A DNA stretch of 64,000 bases from Mycolicibacterium wolinskyi (GCF_002101965.1 NZ_LQQA01000029.1:452148-516147), one strand, 5' to 3'; positions 7,202 to 16,590 are shown, counted from the first letter of the stretch. Numbers and translations are program-made. The notes: a model not told the origin generated them from the sequence alone.

Positions 7202-9844
7202 CTACTTCGGCGTGGCGAGCGTTCGGCGGATCACGTAGGGCAGCGTGCCACCGTGCCGGAGGTAGTCGATCTCGTTGCCGGTGTCCAACCGCAGCCGCAG
7301 TGTCATGGAGTCCGAACGGCCGTCGGTCCGGATGATCTCCAGCCGCACCGGCACGGTTCCCGTCGTCAACACGTCCAACCCGCGAAGGCGGAGTGTCTCG
7401 GTCCCGTCGAGTGCCGGCGCGCGCTCGCCGGGGGCGAACTGTAACGGGAATATGCCCATGCCGATCAGATTCGACCGGTGGATCCGCTCGAAGCTCTCGG
7501 CGATGATCGCCCGAACACCCAGCAGGGCAGGGGCTTTGGCGGCCCAGTCGCGGCTCGAGCCGGCCCCGTAGTTCGCGCCCGCGACGATGACCAGCGGCGC
7601 GTCACCGTAGGTGGCCGCGGCTTCGTAGACCGGTAGGACCGCGCTTCGGTCCCGCGTATACGCCCACGCACCCTCGCCGCCGACGTCGTCGGGCAGCAGG
7701 CGGTTGTGGACGGAACGGTTGGTGAATGCCCCGCGCAGCATGACCTCGTAATTGCTTCGGCGCGTCGAGTACTGATTGAAATCCCGCGGAGCCACGCCGG
7801 CATCGCGCAGATACGTCGCAGCCGCACTGTCGCGGGGAATAGCACCGGCAGGGGAGATGTGGTCGGTCGTCACATTGTCGCCGAGCAGCAGCAGTACGCG
7901 TGCCTCCAAGACGCCGGGCGTCGGCGCCGGTGCAGGTGCGATGTGATCGAGGTAGCTGGGCCTGCGGATGTACGTGCTGGCCGCGTCCCAGCCGAACCGA
8001 ATATCGGATTGTCCCTGGAGCTCGCGCCAGGCTGCGGTCCCGGTCCTGATCGCGGCGGTGTTGCGTTCGAACATGTCGGGCCGCACGGCGTGCGCGACAG
8101 TGGCGGCGACGTCGGTGTCGGCGGGCCAGATGTCGCGCAGAAAGACCGGCCTGCCGTCGGGGCCGGTCCCCAGCGGCTGGGCCTCGAAGTCGTGCAGGAC
8201 GCTACCGGCCAGTGCGTAGGCGACGACCAGCGGCGGCGAGGCCAGGTAGCCGAACTGCAGGCGCGGATGCACGCGGCCGGGAAAGTTGCGGTTACCCGAC
8301 AACACCGCCGCCGGGACAACGCCATCCGCGGCGAGTTCTTCCATGCGCGGATGCAGTGGACCCGAGTTTCCGATGCACGTCATGCAGCCGTAGCCGACGG
8401 TGGTGAAACCCAACCGGCCCAGGTCGGCGAGCAGACCCGCCTCGGTGAGGTACTCGGTGACCACACGAGAGCCGGGCGACAGCGTCGTCTTCACCCAGGG
8501 TTTGACGGCGAGCCCGGCGCGAACGGCGTTGCGGGCCAACAGGCCCGCGTGCACCATGAGCGCGGGATTGGCGGTGTTGGTGCAACTGGTGATGGCGGCA
8601 ATGGCGACCGGCCCGGCCGGCACCGGCTCGCCGAACACCGCGTCGGGTTCGACCGAGGTTCGCGCCGGCTCCGGCAGCGCTTGACGGAACGACGCGGGCA
8701 CGTCGGACAGCGCAACCCGTTCGTGCGGCAGGCGCGGGCCGGCCAGCGTCGTCTGCACGGACTCCAATGCGAGCGTGAGTGTTTCGTCATAGACCGGCGG
8801 GGCGGCTTCGTCGGTACACAGGAGATGGTTGGCGCTCAGGTACGCGCGGACCAGCCGGCAGTGGTCTTCTGCCCTGCCCGTCAAGGCCAGGAACCGCAAG
8901 GTTTCTTCGTCGGACGGGAAGAGCGCCACGGTGGCGCCGTACTCGGGGGCCATGTTGGAGACCGCGGCGCGGTCGGCCCACGCGAGATTCCGCGCGCCGT
9001 CGCCGTGGAACTCGACGAACTTGTCGACGACACCGTGGGCGCGCAGCATCGCCGTGACGGTCAGCGCCAGGTCGGTTCCGGTGACGCCGGGGCGCAACCG
9101 CCCGGTCAGGTGCACGCCGACCACCTTGGGGTACGCGATCGCGACGGGTTCGCCGAGCATCGCCGCCTGCCCCTGCAGCCCACCCACGCCCCAGCCGAGT
9201 ACGCCGATCGCGTTGACCATCGGCGTGTGACTGTCGGTGGCCACCAACGTATCCGGATGCACCGTCGCCGGCTCAGTGGCGTCGTCGACCCATACGCACG
9301 TGGCCAGAGACTCCATGTTGACCTGATGGATGATGCCGGTGCCGGGCGGGACGACGCCGAAGTGGTCGAGCGTGTTCTGTGCCCATTTGATGAAGCGATA
9401 GCGCTCGTCGTTGCGACGGAAGTCGATGGCCAGGTTGGCCTCCACCGCGTCGGGCCTGCCGTAGTGTTCGGCGATCACCGAGTGATCGACCGTGAGATCG
9501 ACCGGGATCGCCGGCTGCAAGGCCCCCGGGTCGCCGCCGAGTTCGGCCACACAGTCGCGCATCCCGGCGAAGTCGGCGAGTGCGGGCAGACATGTCGTGT
9601 CGTGCAACATGATCCGATTCGGATGCAGCGGCACTTCGCAGCCAGTCGCCTTGCCGCGCAGGCGGTCCAGCACGGCGGGCAGTGCTTCGGGAGCCCGGCG
9701 GGCGACGTTTTCGATGAGAATGCGGACCGCGTACGGCGTCGCTGCGATCTCGGCAGGGGTCAGGACGTCGGACAGCGCCACATACCGGTAGGCCCGTCCG
9801 TCGATGACGAGGTGGGCCACGTCGGCCGTGGGCGCGGTACTCAT
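7202..9844 (-). CDS. acnA: Aconitate hydratase, AcnA/IRP-type paralogue
   Basis: 880 residues with the full AcnA layout: three N-terminal alpha/beta domains and a C-terminal swivel domain. The iron-sulfur cysteines are present in AITSCTNTANPALM and GYGCMTCIGNSGPL, and the swivel-domain motif GANYGAGSSRDWAAK is intact, so it should be an active 4Fe-4S hydro-lyase. Mycobacteria normally have a housekeeping aconitase elsewhere, so this copy is likely a specialised paralogue acting on citrate/aconitate or an analogue such as an alkyl-citrate or hydroxy-tricarboxylate. A palindromic operator lies only 10 bases before its ATG and is repeated before the ABC-transporter operon at 11100, tying it to that pathway. 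Confidence 0.88.
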   Translation of the reverse strand: MSTAPTADVAHLVIDGRAYRYVALSDVLTPAEIAATPYAVRILIENVARRAPEALPAVLDRLRGKATGCEVPLHPNRIMLHDTTCLPALADFAGMRDCVAELGGDPGALQPAIPVDLTVDHSVIAEHYGRPDAVEANLAIDFRRNDERYRFIKWAQNTLDHFGVVPPGTGIIHQVNMESLATCVWVDDATEPATVHPDTLVATDSHTPMVNAIGVLGWGVGGLQGQAAMLGEPVAIAYPKVVGVHLTGRLRPGVTGTDLALTVTAMLRAHGVVDKFVEFHGDGARNLAWADRAAVSNMAPEYGATVALFPSDEETLRFLALTGRAEDHCRLVRAYLSANHLLCTDEAAPPVYDETLTLALESVQTTLAGPRLPHERVALSDVPASFRQALPEPARTSVEPDAVFGEPVPAGPVAIAAITSCTNTANPALMVHAGLLARNAVRAGLAVKPWVKTTLSPGSRVVTEYLTEAGLLADLGRLGFTTVGYGCMTCIGNSGPLHPRMEELAADGVVPAAVLSGNRNFPGRVHPRLQFGYLASPPLVVAYALAGSVLHDFEAQPLGTGPDGRPVFLRDIWPADTDVAATVAHAVRPDMFERNTAAIRTGTAAWRELQGQSDIRFGWDAASTYIRRPSYLDHIAPAPAPTPGVLEARVLLLLGDNVTTDHISPAGAIPRDSAAATYLRDAGVAPRDFNQYSTRRSNYEVMLRGAFTNRSVHNRLLPDDVGGEGAWAYTRDRSAVLPVYEAAATYGDAPLVIVAGANYGAGSSRDWAAKAPALLGVRAIIAESFERIHRSNLIGMGIFPLQFAPGERAPALDGTETLRLRGLDVLTTGTVPVRLEIIRTDGRSDSMTLRLRLDTGNEIDYLRHGGTLPYVIRRTLATPK

Positions 9845-9853
9845 GCGACAAGT

Positions 9854-9879
9854 TTGTACTAATCGGCGAAAAAGTACAA
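9854..9879. promoter_or_regulatory. Palindromic operator in front of the aconitase gene
   Basis: TTGTACT at 9854-9860 and AGTACAA at 9873-9879 are exact reverse complements with 12 bases between, the spacer beginning AATCGG. The same arms, spacing and AATCGG word occur at 10952-10977. The site lies between the acnA start and the neighbouring GntR gene, which is the obvious candidate to bind it. Confidence 0.65.
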
Positions 9880-9892
9880 CAAACCCCGTTGT

Positions 9893-10828
9893 CTAGTGAG
9901 ACTTGATCCCCGTCTTGAGTTCTCGCACCACGTCGAGGTGGGTGTACATGAACTCGGCGGCTTTCTCGTTGTCGCCGCCCTCCAGGAGGTCCAGCAGGTG
10001 CAGATGCTCGCGGGCCTGCGTGACGAGACGGCTGCGGTCGGCTTGGTGGTTGTACTCGATCATTCGGCGCATCCGGTTGACCCGGCGGACCGCATCGGCG
10101 AGGTAGGCATTGCCCGAACATTCGGCGAGCATCTCGTGGAATGTCGAGTTGTAGCGGAAAAGCTCACTGCGCGAAAGCAATACGATGTTGCCGTGTAGCA
10201 GCGATTCCTGCTGGCGGCGATGCAGTGCGAACGCGTCGGGGTCAATGGCGAACCCGGGTTCGCGCAGGCCCGCGGGTTCGATGATGAGGCGGAAACGGTA
10301 GCTCTGGTCGTGCGCCTCCTTTGTGGACAGGGCGCGGACGAACTCCCAACCCCGCCCGGCGCGGCGCCGGATCAGATCCTCGGACTCCATCCGGGCGAGC
10401 ACCAGATTGGCCTGACGGGTGGTGAGGCCGTAGCGCTGGCACAGCTCGGTGGTGGTGAAGTCGTCGGTGAAGCGACCGCCCAGATGATCGTCGATGATCC
10501 GGAAGTAGAGCTGCTCGTCCTCGTCGCCGTCGGCGCTCATCGCGACCCGGCCCAGTTCGGAGGCCGGCATGGTGAGGTGGAAGCCCTTGCGTGGCGTGCG
10601 CTCGACGAGGCCGATGTCGGCCAGATAGGTCAGCGCGCGGCGCGCCGGCGTGCGCGAGATGTCGAGCGCGTCGGCCACCCACTGTTCCGTCAGGTGGGCA
10701 CCCGCCTCCAGCTCGTGGTGGCGGATCAGGTCGATGACGCGCATCGCCATCGAGTTGGGCGACACCCGCGTGGACAGCAACCCGCCCGCTCCGCCGCTGC
10801 CGGCGGCAAGGCCATTACTGACGATCAC
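9893..10828 (-). CDS. GntR-family regulator with FCD-like domain and an apparent second winged helix
   Basis: 311 residues, longer than the usual 220-250 of FCD-type GntR proteins. Residues about 28-90 form a standard GntR winged helix (LEAGAHLTEQWVADALDISRTPARRALTYL). Residues about 115-160 (TELCQRYGLTTRQANLVLARMESEDLIRR) look like a second helix-turn-helix with a wing. The rest is an all-helical effector domain of FCD type, with FHEMLAECSGNAYL and the histidine-rich REHLHLLDLL. The GTG start at 10828 has an AAAGGGG ribosome site six bases upstream. Its gene lies between two copies of the TTGTACT-N12-AGTACA operator, so it probably represses both acnA and the ABC-transporter operon in response to a carboxylate ligand. 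The double-HTH reading is mine and needs a structure model. Confidence 0.8.
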   Translation of the reverse strand: MIVSNGLAAGSGGAGGLLSTRVSPNSMAMRVIDLIRHHELEAGAHLTEQWVADALDISRTPARRALTYLADIGLVERTPRKGFHLTMPASELGRVAMSADGDEDEQLYFRIIDDHLGGRFTDDFTTTELCQRYGLTTRQANLVLARMESEDLIRRRAGRGWEFVRALSTKEAHDQSYRFRLIIEPAGLREPGFAIDPDAFALHRRQQESLLHGNIVLLSRSELFRYNSTFHEMLAECSGNAYLADAVRRVNRMRRMIEYNHQADRSRLVTQAREHLHLLDLLEGGDNEKAAEFMYTHLDVVRELKTGIKSH

Positions 10829-10951
10829 GCTGCGCCCCTTTGACCTCGATGTTCTATCTGTCGCGATCGTACAAGCCGGCCGACGCCGGGTGCCGTTTCG
10901 TGCTCGGTGTCCAAGAAGGACTCTTGACCGCAGGCTGTGACCTGAGCCATA

Positions 10952-10977
10952 TTGTACTAATCGGAAAATCAGTACAC
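10952..10977. promoter_or_regulatory. Second copy of the acnA-type operator, in front of the ABC-transporter operon
   Basis: TTGTACT at 10952-10958 and AGTACAC at 10971-10977, again 12 bases apart. Including inner bases the arms read GTACTAAT and ATCAGTAC with one mismatch. It shares TTGTACTAATCGG with the site at 9854. Lying between the GntR gene and the operon starting at 11100, it could serve both directions. Confidence 0.65.
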
Positions 10978-10998
10978 AGCTCGTGAAAGACTCCGCTC

Positions 10999-11028
10999 AT
11001 TGGTCAACCGGTTGACAGGGCGACCAAT
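10999..11028. promoter_or_regulatory. Compound palindrome of FadR/GntR type upstream of the ABC-transporter operon
   Basis: GTCAACCGGTTGAC at 11003-11016 is a perfect 14-bp palindrome. Overlapping it, ATTGGTC at 10999-11005 and GACCAAT at 11022-11028 are exact reverse complements. The TGGTC/GACCA words fit the consensus bound by FadR-subfamily GntR proteins. The word GGGCGACCAATTT here recurs at 22047-22059 at the start of the operon's own FadR-type regulator gene, the likely binder. Confidence 0.5.
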
Positions 11029-11099
11029 TTTGGAGCACACTTCACCGCATGCGTGACCCGCACCACAGTGCGGCGCTGAGCGAGGAGGCTCACCGGACC

Positions 11100-12272
11100 G
11101 TGTCCACTCAACAGACGACGTCCCTTCACCACACCAAACGCATATCGCCAATGCGGCGGGCGGCCGTGCTGTTCGCAGCACTTGCGACGGCCGCCGGGTT
11201 GTCGTCCTGCGGTGTCGCGCAGGATTACTCGGCGACCCAGCCGGAACTGCCGGACTACTACCCGGCGGATTACCCGGCGTTGATCGGGGCGTCGAAGCGC
11301 GAGGGCGGAACGCTGACGATCTACTCCAATACCGATCAGCAGAGCTGGGCGCCGATCATCGATGCGTTCCAGGACAAGTTCCCCTGGGTCGGGAGCGTCA
11401 ACGCCACCAACTTGGACTCCGATGAGGTGTTCCAGCGCGTGTTGTCCGAACAGGCCATCGGCCAGGACTCGGCCGACATCGTGGTAAGCAATGCCGCCGA
11501 TGCTTGGGCGGATTTCGCTGAACGTCCGGGCACCCTCGTGGAATACACGTCGCCCGAGCTGGAACATCTGCCGGACTTCGCGCAGCCGATGCCCAACGTC
11601 TACACGCTGTCGGTGGATCCGATCTCACTGGTGTACAACACCGCGCTGCTGCCGGATGACGAGAAACCGACGAGCATCGCCGACCTCGCCGCGAAGGTCA
11701 CCGAAGACCCGGAGGAGTTCAACGGCCGCATAGCCGTCCGAAACCCCAAGGGTGCGTTCGGATTCACCGTCACGCGCGCATTCGTCGACAACAATCCCGA
11801 TGCGGCGTGGGCAGAGCTCGCGAAGATCCTGCCGTTCTCGCAGAACGAAACCTCCACGGGCGGCATGGTGGAGAAGGTCACGTCCGGTGAGTACACGGTC
11901 GGATTCTTCATGGGCTCACCGGCTCTCACCGCAGAACAGCGCACCGGGGGCCTGATCAAGGCGGTGTTCCCGACGGACGGCACCCCACTGTTGCGGCGGG
12001 GCATCGGAATCGCCAACGGGGCACCGCACGAGGCGACCGCAAAACTGTTCCTCGACTTCGTGATGTCGGAGGCCGGTCAGCGCGCGGTCTCCGAAGGCGG
12101 CCTGACCGCCTACCGCGACGGCGTCGAACGCGCCGAGGACGGCGTCGCGACATACCGCGAGGTCGTCGAGTCCGTCGGTGCCGACAACCTGATCTTCGTT
12201 CCCTACATCAAGGCCAGTGACGAGGAGATCGACGCGTTCTCCGAACGTTGGCAGTCCCTGCAAGCCGGCTGA
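11100..12272 (+). CDS. ABC transporter substrate-binding lipoprotein (iron(III)/small-molecule type)
   Basis: About 390 residues. A signal sequence with lipobox GLSSC makes this a lipid-anchored periplasmic-side binding protein. The mature part follows the bacterial extracellular solute-binding family 1/6 (FbpA-like) pattern, with EGGTLTIYSNTDQQSWAPIIDAF at the start. The GTG at 11100 follows GAGGAGG at 11082-11088; the ATG at 11151 is an alternative that would give a minimal signal peptide. The FbpA-like family also binds phosphonates, polyamines and organic acids, and the conserved tyrosine pair that binds ferric iron is not clearly evident, so with catabolic genes downstream an organic substrate is more likely than iron. 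First gene of the operon. Confidence 0.82.
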   Translation: MSTQQTTSLHHTKRISPMRRAAVLFAALATAAGLSSCGVAQDYSATQPELPDYYPADYPALIGASKREGGTLTIYSNTDQQSWAPIIDAFQDKFPWVGSVNATNLDSDEVFQRVLSEQAIGQDSADIVVSNAADAWADFAERPGTLVEYTSPELEHLPDFAQPMPNVYTLSVDPISLVYNTALLPDDEKPTSIADLAAKVTEDPEEFNGRIAVRNPKGAFGFTVTRAFVDNNPDAAWAELAKILPFSQNETSTGGMVEKVTSGEYTVGFFMGSPALTAEQRTGGLIKAVFPTDGTPLLRRGIGIANGAPHEATAKLFLDFVMSEAGQRAVSEGGLTAYRDGVERAEDGVATYREVVESVGADNLIFVPYIKASDEEIDAFSERWQSLQAG

Positions 12273-12294
12273 GCCGAGATAGTGACGAGACATC

Positions 12295-14070
12295 ATGACC
12301 CTCACCACGCCTGAAACCACCACTCCGTTCGTCCGGCCCACACCGGGAGAATTCGGCAGCCCGCGCTACCGCAGGTTCCGAAACATCGGACGCGACACCC
12401 TGATCCAGTACGCCGTGTTGGCGATACTCGCGGTGTTCGTTCTGGCGCCCGTACTGCCGACGATCTACCAGTCGGTGATGGACCGCCCGCTGTACGAGGT
12501 CGGCGGCCTGTTCACCCTCGGCAATTACGCCAGGCTGTTCACCGAGGCCGGCTTCGGTGACGTCATCGTCAACACCGTCCTGTTCGCCGGGCTGACCGTC
12601 ATCCTGGCTCAGCTGTTCGCGGTACCGATGGCCATCGTCGTCACCAGGACGAAGCTGCCGCTCGGCCGGTTGGTCGGCGGGTCGATGCGGTGGCCCTTCT
12701 ACATCTCGTCGTTGCTGTTGGGGTTCGGCTGGATCATCCTTTACGGGCCAGGCGGATTCGTCAGTGTGCAGGCCCGTGAATTTCTCGGGTTCGTGCCGTG
12801 GAACCTCTACTCGATCCCGGGCATGGCATTGACCGAGGCGGTCGCGCTGGCGCCCATCGCGTTCACGTTCTGTGTCGGCGCACTCAACCAGTCCGACAAC
12901 TCGCTGGAGTCCGCCGCACAGGTGTGCGGCGCAGGCCCGGTGCGCATCCTCTGGTCGGTCGTGGTGCCGATGCTGCGCCCGCCGATCGTCTACAGCTCGG
13001 TCCTGATCATCTCGATGTCGATCGAAACCCTTTCCGTGCCACTGCTGTACGGCATGCCCGCCGACATCTCCGTGTTCTCGACCTTCCTCTACACCAACGG
13101 CCTGCAATCGATCGACCCCGATTACGGCGTGCTCGGCGCGGCGTCGGTGCTGATCCTTCTGGTGACTGTCGGGCTGGTCGCCATGCAGGCGAAGCTGTTG
13201 AAGAACTCGCAGCGGTTCGTCTCCGTGCGGGGCAAGGCCACCCGTCCCCGGGTCTTCGACCTCGGCTGGATCAAGTGGATCTCGGTGGTCTTCATCGGCA
13301 TCTACCTGATCGTCGGCGCACTGCTCCCGTTGGCGGCGTTGGTCTTCCGGTCCTGCACTCTCGTGCTGACACCGCTGAAGTCGCCGTTCTCGACGCTGAC
13401 CTTCGAGAACTACCGGCCCATCTTCAGCTACACGTCGTACTACATGTCGATCATCAACAGCATCGTCATCGCGTTCGTCGGCGCCGTGGTGATCAGCGTG
13501 CTGGCCATCCTCGCCGTACTCGTGGCGCGGCGGTCGACGATGCGGTTCAACAAGGTGGTCGAGTACCTGGCGCTCGCGCCACAGGCGATGCCCGGTCTGA
13601 TCGTCGGGATCGGTTTCTTCTGGGCCCTGGCATACTCGCCGGGCTGGATCTCGGGTCTGCTGTCGGGGACAATCTGGATCCTCGTCATCGCCTTCGGTCT
13701 GCGGGCGCTGCCCACCGCGTACGGGAACATCTCTCCGCTGCTCATGCAGATCGGCGAAGAACTCGACAATGCTGCCCGCGTCACGGGCGCGGACTGGTTC
13801 CGCACCTTCACACGTGTGCTGGGCAAGCTGATCCTGCCCGCGTTCACCGGCGCCTTCATCCTCGTGTTCGTCACGATGATCAAGGAGTACTCACCGGCGG
13901 TGTTCCTCGCCAACTCGCAGACGAACGTCATCGGGACTACCGCACTGCAGCTCTGGGCGGAGGGCAATGCCGGATCGGTCGCCGCGTTGGCCACCGTTCA
14001 GATCCTCATCACCATCGTCTTCGTCTCGATCGCCACTCGCCTCCTGAAAGGTCACACCTCCAATGCCTGA
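12295..14070 (+). CDS. ABC transporter permease, fused two-domain (FbpB-like)
   Basis: 591 residues with about twelve membrane segments in two homologous halves, so one chain supplies both permease subunits. Each half has an EAA-type loop: NSLESAAQVCGAGPVRILWSVVVPML near residue 200 and GEELDNAARVTGADWFRTFTRVLGKLILPA near residue 490. This fused design is typical of FbpB/SfuB-type ferric or organo-acid importers. It starts 22 bases after the binding-protein gene and overlaps the ATPase gene by eight bases. Confidence 0.88.
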   Translation: MTLTTPETTTPFVRPTPGEFGSPRYRRFRNIGRDTLIQYAVLAILAVFVLAPVLPTIYQSVMDRPLYEVGGLFTLGNYARLFTEAGFGDVIVNTVLFAGLTVILAQLFAVPMAIVVTRTKLPLGRLVGGSMRWPFYISSLLLGFGWIILYGPGGFVSVQAREFLGFVPWNLYSIPGMALTEAVALAPIAFTFCVGALNQSDNSLESAAQVCGAGPVRILWSVVVPMLRPPIVYSSVLIISMSIETLSVPLLYGMPADISVFSTFLYTNGLQSIDPDYGVLGAASVLILLVTVGLVAMQAKLLKNSQRFVSVRGKATRPRVFDLGWIKWISVVFIGIYLIVGALLPLAALVFRSCTLVLTPLKSPFSTLTFENYRPIFSYTSYYMSIINSIVIAFVGAVVISVLAILAVLVARRSTMRFNKVVEYLALAPQAMPGLIVGIGFFWALAYSPGWISGLLSGTIWILVIAFGLRALPTAYGNISPLLMQIGEELDNAARVTGADWFRTFTRVLGKLILPAFTGAFILVFVTMIKEYSPAVFLANSQTNVIGTTALQLWAEGNAGSVAALATVQILITIVFVSIATRLLKGHTSNA

Positions 14071-15163
14071 TCTGCGCGTCCGCAACGTCAACAAGACGTT
14101 CAACGGCTCACAAGTCCTGCACGACATCAACTTCGAGGTCCGCGACGGCGAGTTCTTCACGCTGCTCGGCCCGAGCGGTTGCGGCAAGTCCACCACCCTG
14201 GCCTGCATCGCCGGCCTGGAGTCCCCCGACGAAGGCACGATCGAACTCGACGACTCGGTCTTCTTCAGCAGTGCCACCGGCACGTTCGTCGCACCTGAAA
14301 GCCGCAACCTCGGCATGGTGTTCCAGTCCTACGCGCTGTGGCCGCACATGACCATCGCCGACAACCTGGCGCTGCCGCTCAAACTGCGCAAGGTCGCCAA
14401 GGCGCGGCGCAACGAGCTCATCGACGATGCGCTCGCGAAAGTCGATCTGCTGCATCTGCGTAACCGCTACCCGCACGAGATGTCCGGCGGCCAGCAACAG
14501 CGCGTCGCGCTGGCCCGCGCGCTGGTGTACTCGCCCCGGCTGCTGCTGCTCGACGAACCGCTGTCCAACCTCGACGCCAAGCTCCGCGAGCAGGCCAGGG
14601 CCTGGCTCAAGGCGCTGCAGTCAGAGGTCGGTATCACCACGATCTACGTGACGCACGACCAGGAGGAAGCCCTGGCGATGAGTGACCGCATCGCGGTGAT
14701 GAGCAAGGGCAACATGATTCAGGTCGCCACGCCTACCGAGATCTACGAGCAGCCAGCCGCGCGCGAGGTCGCCGGGTTCGTCGGGAACTGCAATTTCCTC
14801 GACGGCAAGGTGGTCGAAGCCACCGGCAGCGAGGCCAAGGTGCAGTTGGAGGCCACCGGCCAACTCGTCCACGCGACCGGGCGGATGGACGTGCATTCCG
14901 GCGATGCGGTAACCGTCGCGGTACGGCCAGAACGCGTCACGATCACCGGTGCCGGATATGCCGCCGCAGAAGGGCAGAACGTCGTGCGGGCCAGCGTCAG
15001 CAGTGTGCAGTACGTCGGCTCGAAGTACGAATACCTGTTGTCCGTCGGCAATTCCACGATCGCCGCCGACTGCCTCAAGGCCGGCCATCATGGCGAGGTC
15101 GACTTGCTGATCGACGCCGAGAACATCTTCCTGTACCCGCAGAAGCAGGTGGTGCCGGCGTGA
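14063..15163 (+). CDS. ABC transporter ATP-binding protein
   Basis: 366-residue import ATPase. Walker A GPSGCGKST lies near residue 37, the signature MSGGQQQRVALARAL near 139, Walker B LLLLDEPLSNLDAK near 160 and the H-loop YVTHDQEEALAMSDR near 196. The C-terminal 120 residues form a TOBE-type regulatory domain, as in PotA/FbpC ATPases. It energises uptake through the fused permease. The start overlaps the permease gene, and its stop overlaps the next start as GTGA. Confidence 0.92.
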   Translation: MPDLRVRNVNKTFNGSQVLHDINFEVRDGEFFTLLGPSGCGKSTTLACIAGLESPDEGTIELDDSVFFSSATGTFVAPESRNLGMVFQSYALWPHMTIADNLALPLKLRKVAKARRNELIDDALAKVDLLHLRNRYPHEMSGGQQQRVALARALVYSPRLLLLDEPLSNLDAKLREQARAWLKALQSEVGITTIYVTHDQEEALAMSDRIAVMSKGNMIQVATPTEIYEQPAAREVAGFVGNCNFLDGKVVEATGSEAKVQLEATGQLVHATGRMDVHSGDAVTVAVRPERVTITGAGYAAAEGQNVVRASVSSVQYVGSKYEYLLSVGNSTIAADCLKAGHHGEVDLLIDAENIFLYPQKQVVPA

Positions 15164-16575
15164 GCCAGCCAATTGTCACGGTCAACCCGGCGACCGGAGC
15201 CGAACTGGCGACGTATTCCGCGATGACCGACAGTGAGATCGGCGCGGCGCTCGACACCGCAGCCACCGCGCAGGTCGCGTGGGCTGCCGAAGACATCAAG
15301 ACCCGCGGCGAGATCGTGCGCACGGCCGCCGGGGTCTTGCGTGAGCGTGCCGACGAACTCGCGCTGCTCATCACCCGAGAAATGGGCAAACGGCTCGCCG
15401 AATCCCGTGCCGAGGTGCACAAGTGCGCCACCGGCCTGGAGTACTACGCCGACAACGCGGCCACCTACCTCGCCGACGAGGTCTACGACACGTCCGCCGA
15501 CCGCGCGTGGGTGTCATACGAACCCGTGGGTGTGGTGCTGGCCGTGATGCCGTGGAATTTCCCGCTCTGGCAGGTGTTCCGGTTTGCCGCGCCTGCGTTG
15601 ATGGCGGGAAATGCCGCCCTGCTCAAGCACTCTCCGAACACCACCGGGTCAGCGCTGGCCTGCCAGGAGATCCTGACCGCTGCGGGGTTGCCCGCCGGAT
15701 TGTTCACCGCGCTGCTCATCGCCGAACCGGACGTACCTGCGGTGACCGAGCGGTTGATCGCGGACCCGCGAGTCGGTGCGGTCACCATCACCGGCAGTGA
15801 GCGGGCGGGCAGTGCCGTCGGCTCGATCGCCGGCCGCGAGATCAAGAAGTCGGTGCTCGAGCTCGGCGGTTCGGACCCGTTCATCGTGCTCGCCGACGCC
15901 GACCTGCCGCGCGTAGCGACCCTCGCGGTACGGGGCCGTTTCCTCAACGCCGGCCAGAGCTGCATCTCCCCGAAGCGTTTCATCGTCGAGGAGGCCGTCG
16001 CGGCGGAGTTCACCCGATTGGTGGTCGAGCAGACCCGGGCCTTGACCGTCGGTGATCCGGAAGCGGCCGACACCGAGGTGGGGCCGATGGCGCGGCGTGA
16101 CCTGCGCGATGGCGTCGCCGCCCAGGTCGACGCCGCAGTCGAGGCCGGAGCGACGTTGCTGTGCGGGGGAGCGGCCATCGACTCCGACGGGTTCTTCTAT
16201 GCACCAACGGTTCTCGGGGATGTCGCCCCAGGTATGTCGGTCTACGCCGAGGAGGTGTTCGGACCCGTCGCGAGCATCATCACCGTGGCCGACGCCGACG
16301 AAGCCGTCAAGGTGGCCAACGACACCCCGTTCGGCTTGGGTGCCAGCGTATGGAGCGCCGACGTCGGCACCGCCGTCGCAGTCGGGCGCCGGATCACCTC
16401 CGGGGCCTGCTTCATCAACGCGATCGTCGCGTCCGATGCCAGGATGCCGTTCGGCGGCACCAAACGCAGCGGGTACGGCCGGGAGTTGGCCGCTCCTGGT
16501 ATCCGCGAATTCGTCAATGTCCGGACCTGGTGGGCGATGAACGAACCCCCTTCCGTCGCACCTGTTTCCGAGTAA
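15160..16575 (+). CDS. Aldehyde dehydrogenase (succinate-semialdehyde dehydrogenase-like)
   Basis: 471-residue NAD(P)-dependent aldehyde dehydrogenase. The active-site glutamate is in LELGGSDPF and the catalytic cysteine in NAGQSCISPKRF; the VMPWNFPLWQVF motif lies near residue 130. Close relatives are short semialdehyde dehydrogenases (SSADH, GabD2-like). The GTG at 15160 overlaps the preceding stop. In this operon it should oxidise a small aldehyde intermediate, for example a semialdehyde or glycolaldehyde, released downstream of the kinase and aldolase. Its substrate cannot be fixed from sequence. Confidence 0.87.
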   Translation: MSQPIVTVNPATGAELATYSAMTDSEIGAALDTAATAQVAWAAEDIKTRGEIVRTAAGVLRERADELALLITREMGKRLAESRAEVHKCATGLEYYADNAATYLADEVYDTSADRAWVSYEPVGVVLAVMPWNFPLWQVFRFAAPALMAGNAALLKHSPNTTGSALACQEILTAAGLPAGLFTALLIAEPDVPAVTERLIADPRVGAVTITGSERAGSAVGSIAGREIKKSVLELGGSDPFIVLADADLPRVATLAVRGRFLNAGQSCISPKRFIVEEAVAAEFTRLVVEQTRALTVGDPEAADTEVGPMARRDLRDGVAAQVDAAVEAGATLLCGGAAIDSDGFFYAPTVLGDVAPGMSVYAEEVFGPVASIITVADADEAVKVANDTPFGLGASVWSADVGTAVAVGRRITSGACFINAIVASDARMPFGGTKRSGYGRELAAPGIREFVNVRTWWAMNEPPSVAPVSE

Positions 16576-16590
16576 CGAGGAGTTTCATCG

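Noticed and set aside
7706..9862. 718-codon rightward open frame opposite the aconitase gene
   Set aside because: Arginine/glycine-rich translation typical of an antisense GC-rich frame; the opposite strand encodes a full aconitase with its cysteine motifs.
11100..15163. Iron(III) uptake system
   Set aside because: The binding protein and permease resemble FbpAB, but no iron box was seen upstream and the operon continues into catabolic enzymes, so an organic substrate is more likely.
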